From: Candidatus Jacksonbacteria bacterium
GTDB lineage: Bacteria > Patescibacteriota > Patescibacteriia > UBA9629 > GWA2-43-13
Reading direction: 5' to 3'
Length of the DNA stretch: 12,793 bases
NCBI GenBank assembly: GCA_018698735.1
Contig: JABIPD010000090.1
Location: 1-12,793 of the forward strand
Below, piece by piece: positions 11,891 to 12,793 of the stretch. Positions within the stretch are counted from its first letter, which is position 1; each line of letters starts with the position of its first letter. The position numbers and the translations under genes are program-made. The notes below the pieces were generated by a model. It saw nothing but the letters and a program-made list of their open reading frames with translations. It ran no database searches and had not been told where the DNA came from.

Positions 11891-12400
11891 TTATTTATTT
11901 TTTAAAGACTTTTCGTATGCTCTTAATGCTGCGATCTGTTTTTTATTTGGATGAATGGTTGATCGTTTTTTTGCAATGTATTCGAGAGCTTCTTCGACCG
12001 ATTTTCCTTGCGAAATATAATATGCCGCTGCCACGGTTGGTGCTCTGCCATGCCCTTCGTGGCAATGAATATAGACTGCAAGCCCTTCACATTTCATTGT
12101 GTCTAAAAATTGAACAGCAACCTCTAATTGTTTTTGGGTTGGAGCGTGATGATCGGTAATTGGAATCCATAAAAAATAATCTACTCCAAAAGGCTGATCG
12201 ATATGTTCTTTATCTAATGACAAATCTGCTTTCACCCCCTCTTTTAAAAGTTTTTTATCGAAATGCCCTACACAACAGGCGTTGGTGCCAATAGAAATAA
12301 AATCATCTATTTTGCTATATTCAAACGTATGAGCAACAGCACCTTTAGACGGCTTATGTTTGTTGTTGCTGCTAAACAGCGCTTTTAATTTTTGTATCAT
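11891..12400 (-). CDS. Dual-specificity / protein tyrosine phosphatase-like protein
   Basis: A 169-residue cysteine phosphatase. The P-loop signature HCX5R is intact (H112, C113, R119 in HCHEGHGRAP), followed by the helix TVAAAYYISQGKSVEEALEYIAKKR typical of DSPs. A candidate general acid is D83 in the ITDHHAPT loop. Residues 33-60 (DDFISIGTNACCV...GVKADLSL) match the DSP beginning (IYIG, G-I-x-x-x-x-x-L). It could dephosphorylate proteins, phosphoinositide-like or nucleotide substrates; none can be assigned. The gene converges on the PKD-like gene, with only three bases between stops. On the minus strand TATAAC (12415-12410) lies 9 bases before the ATG, implying a leader of only a few bases. 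Confidence 0.85.
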   Translation of the reverse strand: MIQKLKALFSSNNKHKPSKGAVAHTFEYSKIDDFISIGTNACCVGHFDKKLLKEGVKADLSLDKEHIDQPFGVDYFLWIPITDHHAPTQKQLEVAVQFLDTMKCEGLAVYIHCHEGHGRAPTVAAAYYISQGKSVEEALEYIAKKRSTIHPNKKQIAALRAYEKSLKNK

Positions 12401-12409
12401 ACAATTATT

Positions 12410-12415
12410 GTTATA
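12410..12415 (-). promoter_or_regulatory. -10-like box for the phosphatase gene
   Basis: On the minus strand the bases read TATAAC, nine bases before the ATG at 12400. The predicted transcript would begin within about 3-5 bases of the start codon, another near-leaderless arrangement. No convincing -35 was found. Confidence 0.35.
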
Positions 12416-12508
12416 AAAAAACCGGATTCATAGCATAAACCCTGCGCTTTTTAAGGATTCCTCTATCCAATAGTAACATAATTTTATACAATAAAGAAAA
12501 GAAAGCTC

Positions 12509-12514
12509 AGGTGA
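12509..12514 (+). promoter_or_regulatory. Shine-Dalgarno of the 2-hydroxyacid dehydrogenase gene
   Basis: AGGTGA, fully complementary to the anti-Shine-Dalgarno UCACCU of 16S rRNA, sits 6 bases before the ATG at 12521. It is the only clear Shine-Dalgarno found before a gene in this window. A possible -10, TATACA, lies at 12485-12490, giving this gene a true leader of around 25 bases. Confidence 0.7.
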
Positions 12515-12520
12515 ACAAAT

Positions 12521-12793
12521 ATGAAAAACAAACCAACAATCGTATTTTACGAAATCGAAAATTGGGAGAAACCTATACTCAAAAAAGCTTTTCCGCATTC
12601 AGTCGTAAAATTTTCCGCTGACCCACTCACCGAAAAAAGTGTTATAGAAGCACGCTGGGAAAAAGCGACTATTATTTCGCCCTTTATCTATTCTTCTGTT
12701 TCTGCAGAAGTTCTTCGAGCGCTTCATCATTTAGATATGATAGCAACCCGCTCAACAGGATTTGATCATATCGATACTGAATTTTGCAAAAAG
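12521..12793 (+). CDS. D-isomer-specific 2-hydroxyacid dehydrogenase, N-terminal fragment
   Basis: The first 91 residues are visible; the gene continues past the window. The N-terminal catalytic-domain half of the family (D-lactate dehydrogenase-like) is recognisable: IVFYEIENWEKPILKKAF (7-24), FSADPLTEKSV (31-41), IISPFIYSSVSAEVLRALHHLDMIATRSTGFDHID (51-85). The closing segment, RSTGFDHID, is the conserved substrate-side motif of LdhA-like proteins. The enzyme would reduce a 2-keto acid with NADH, for instance pyruvate to D-lactate in fermentation, which would suit a fermentative small-genome bacterium. The NAD-binding Rossmann fold and catalytic Arg/Glu/His are beyond the window, so completeness cannot be checked. 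Confidence 0.88.
   Translation, partial: MKNKPTIVFYEIENWEKPILKKAFPHSVVKFSADPLTEKSVIEARWEKATIISPFIYSSVSAEVLRALHHLDMIATRSTGFDHIDTEFCKK

Noticed and set aside
11882..11896. Short palindrome aaataac-t-gttattt at the convergent stops as a terminator
   Set aside because: With a one-base centre the real hairpin would be only about five A-U pairs, too weak to claim as a terminator.

Overview
The window looks like a piece of a small, AT-rich bacterial genome, most likely from the Candidate Phyla Radiation (Patescibacteria, Parcubacteria-like). This rests on gene content and style and not on a marker gene. Genes are short and tightly packed. Almost none has a Shine-Dalgarno sequence, and -10 boxes often sit only a few bases before the start codon. 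Many proteins are small membrane or membrane-anchored proteins of families common in such genomes (TM-helix channel, DUF389, GerMN/Gmad2, slipin, DUF3179). Intergenic gaps carry GC-rich palindromic repeats that are foreign to the base composition. TGA is used as a stop (ends of the genes at 4500 and 3673), so the recoded Gracilibacteria code does not apply.

Left part (1-6364, all minus strand, read right to left): a HAD hydrolase, a DUF3179 protein, a membrane-anchored TlpA-like thioredoxin, a CcdA-type transmembrane electron carrier, a second TlpA-like thioredoxin, a MerT-like three-helix membrane protein with a vicinal cysteine pair, a class I flavoprotein disulfide reductase (dihydrolipoamide dehydrogenase / mercuric reductase-like), and a MazG-like pyrophosphohydrolase cut by the window edge. 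Six of these genes appear to form a thiol-redox set: CcdA would carry reducing power across the membrane to two exported CXXC proteins. The MerT-like protein and the flavoprotein suggest a link to a thiophilic metal or to cytoplasmic disulfide reduction. That link is inference.

Middle (6365-9826): a 388-base gap with an unexplained GC-elevated segment, then plus-strand genes. These are a TM-helix (MscS-like) channel protein ending in a UUCG-loop terminator, then a three-gene operon of an MTH1-type Nudix hydrolase, a GerMN/Gmad2 envelope protein and a DUF389 membrane protein. Two strong hairpin terminators flank a second repeat-bearing gap.

Right part (9827-12793): a slipin (SPFH) gene on the minus strand faces away from a PduO-type cobalamin adenosyltransferase across a palindrome-rich control region. 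The adenosyltransferase is followed after one base by a small anchored PKD/Ig-like protein. A dual-specificity-type phosphatase converges on it, and the window ends within a D-isomer-specific 2-hydroxyacid dehydrogenase that, unlike its neighbours, has a clear Shine-Dalgarno.

Three long reading frames run upstream into repeats or promoters and give false N-termini (genes at 320, 2176 and 6738). The starts given here are the inner, family-consistent ones. I see no tRNA, rRNA, CRISPR array, transposase gene or prophage gene.
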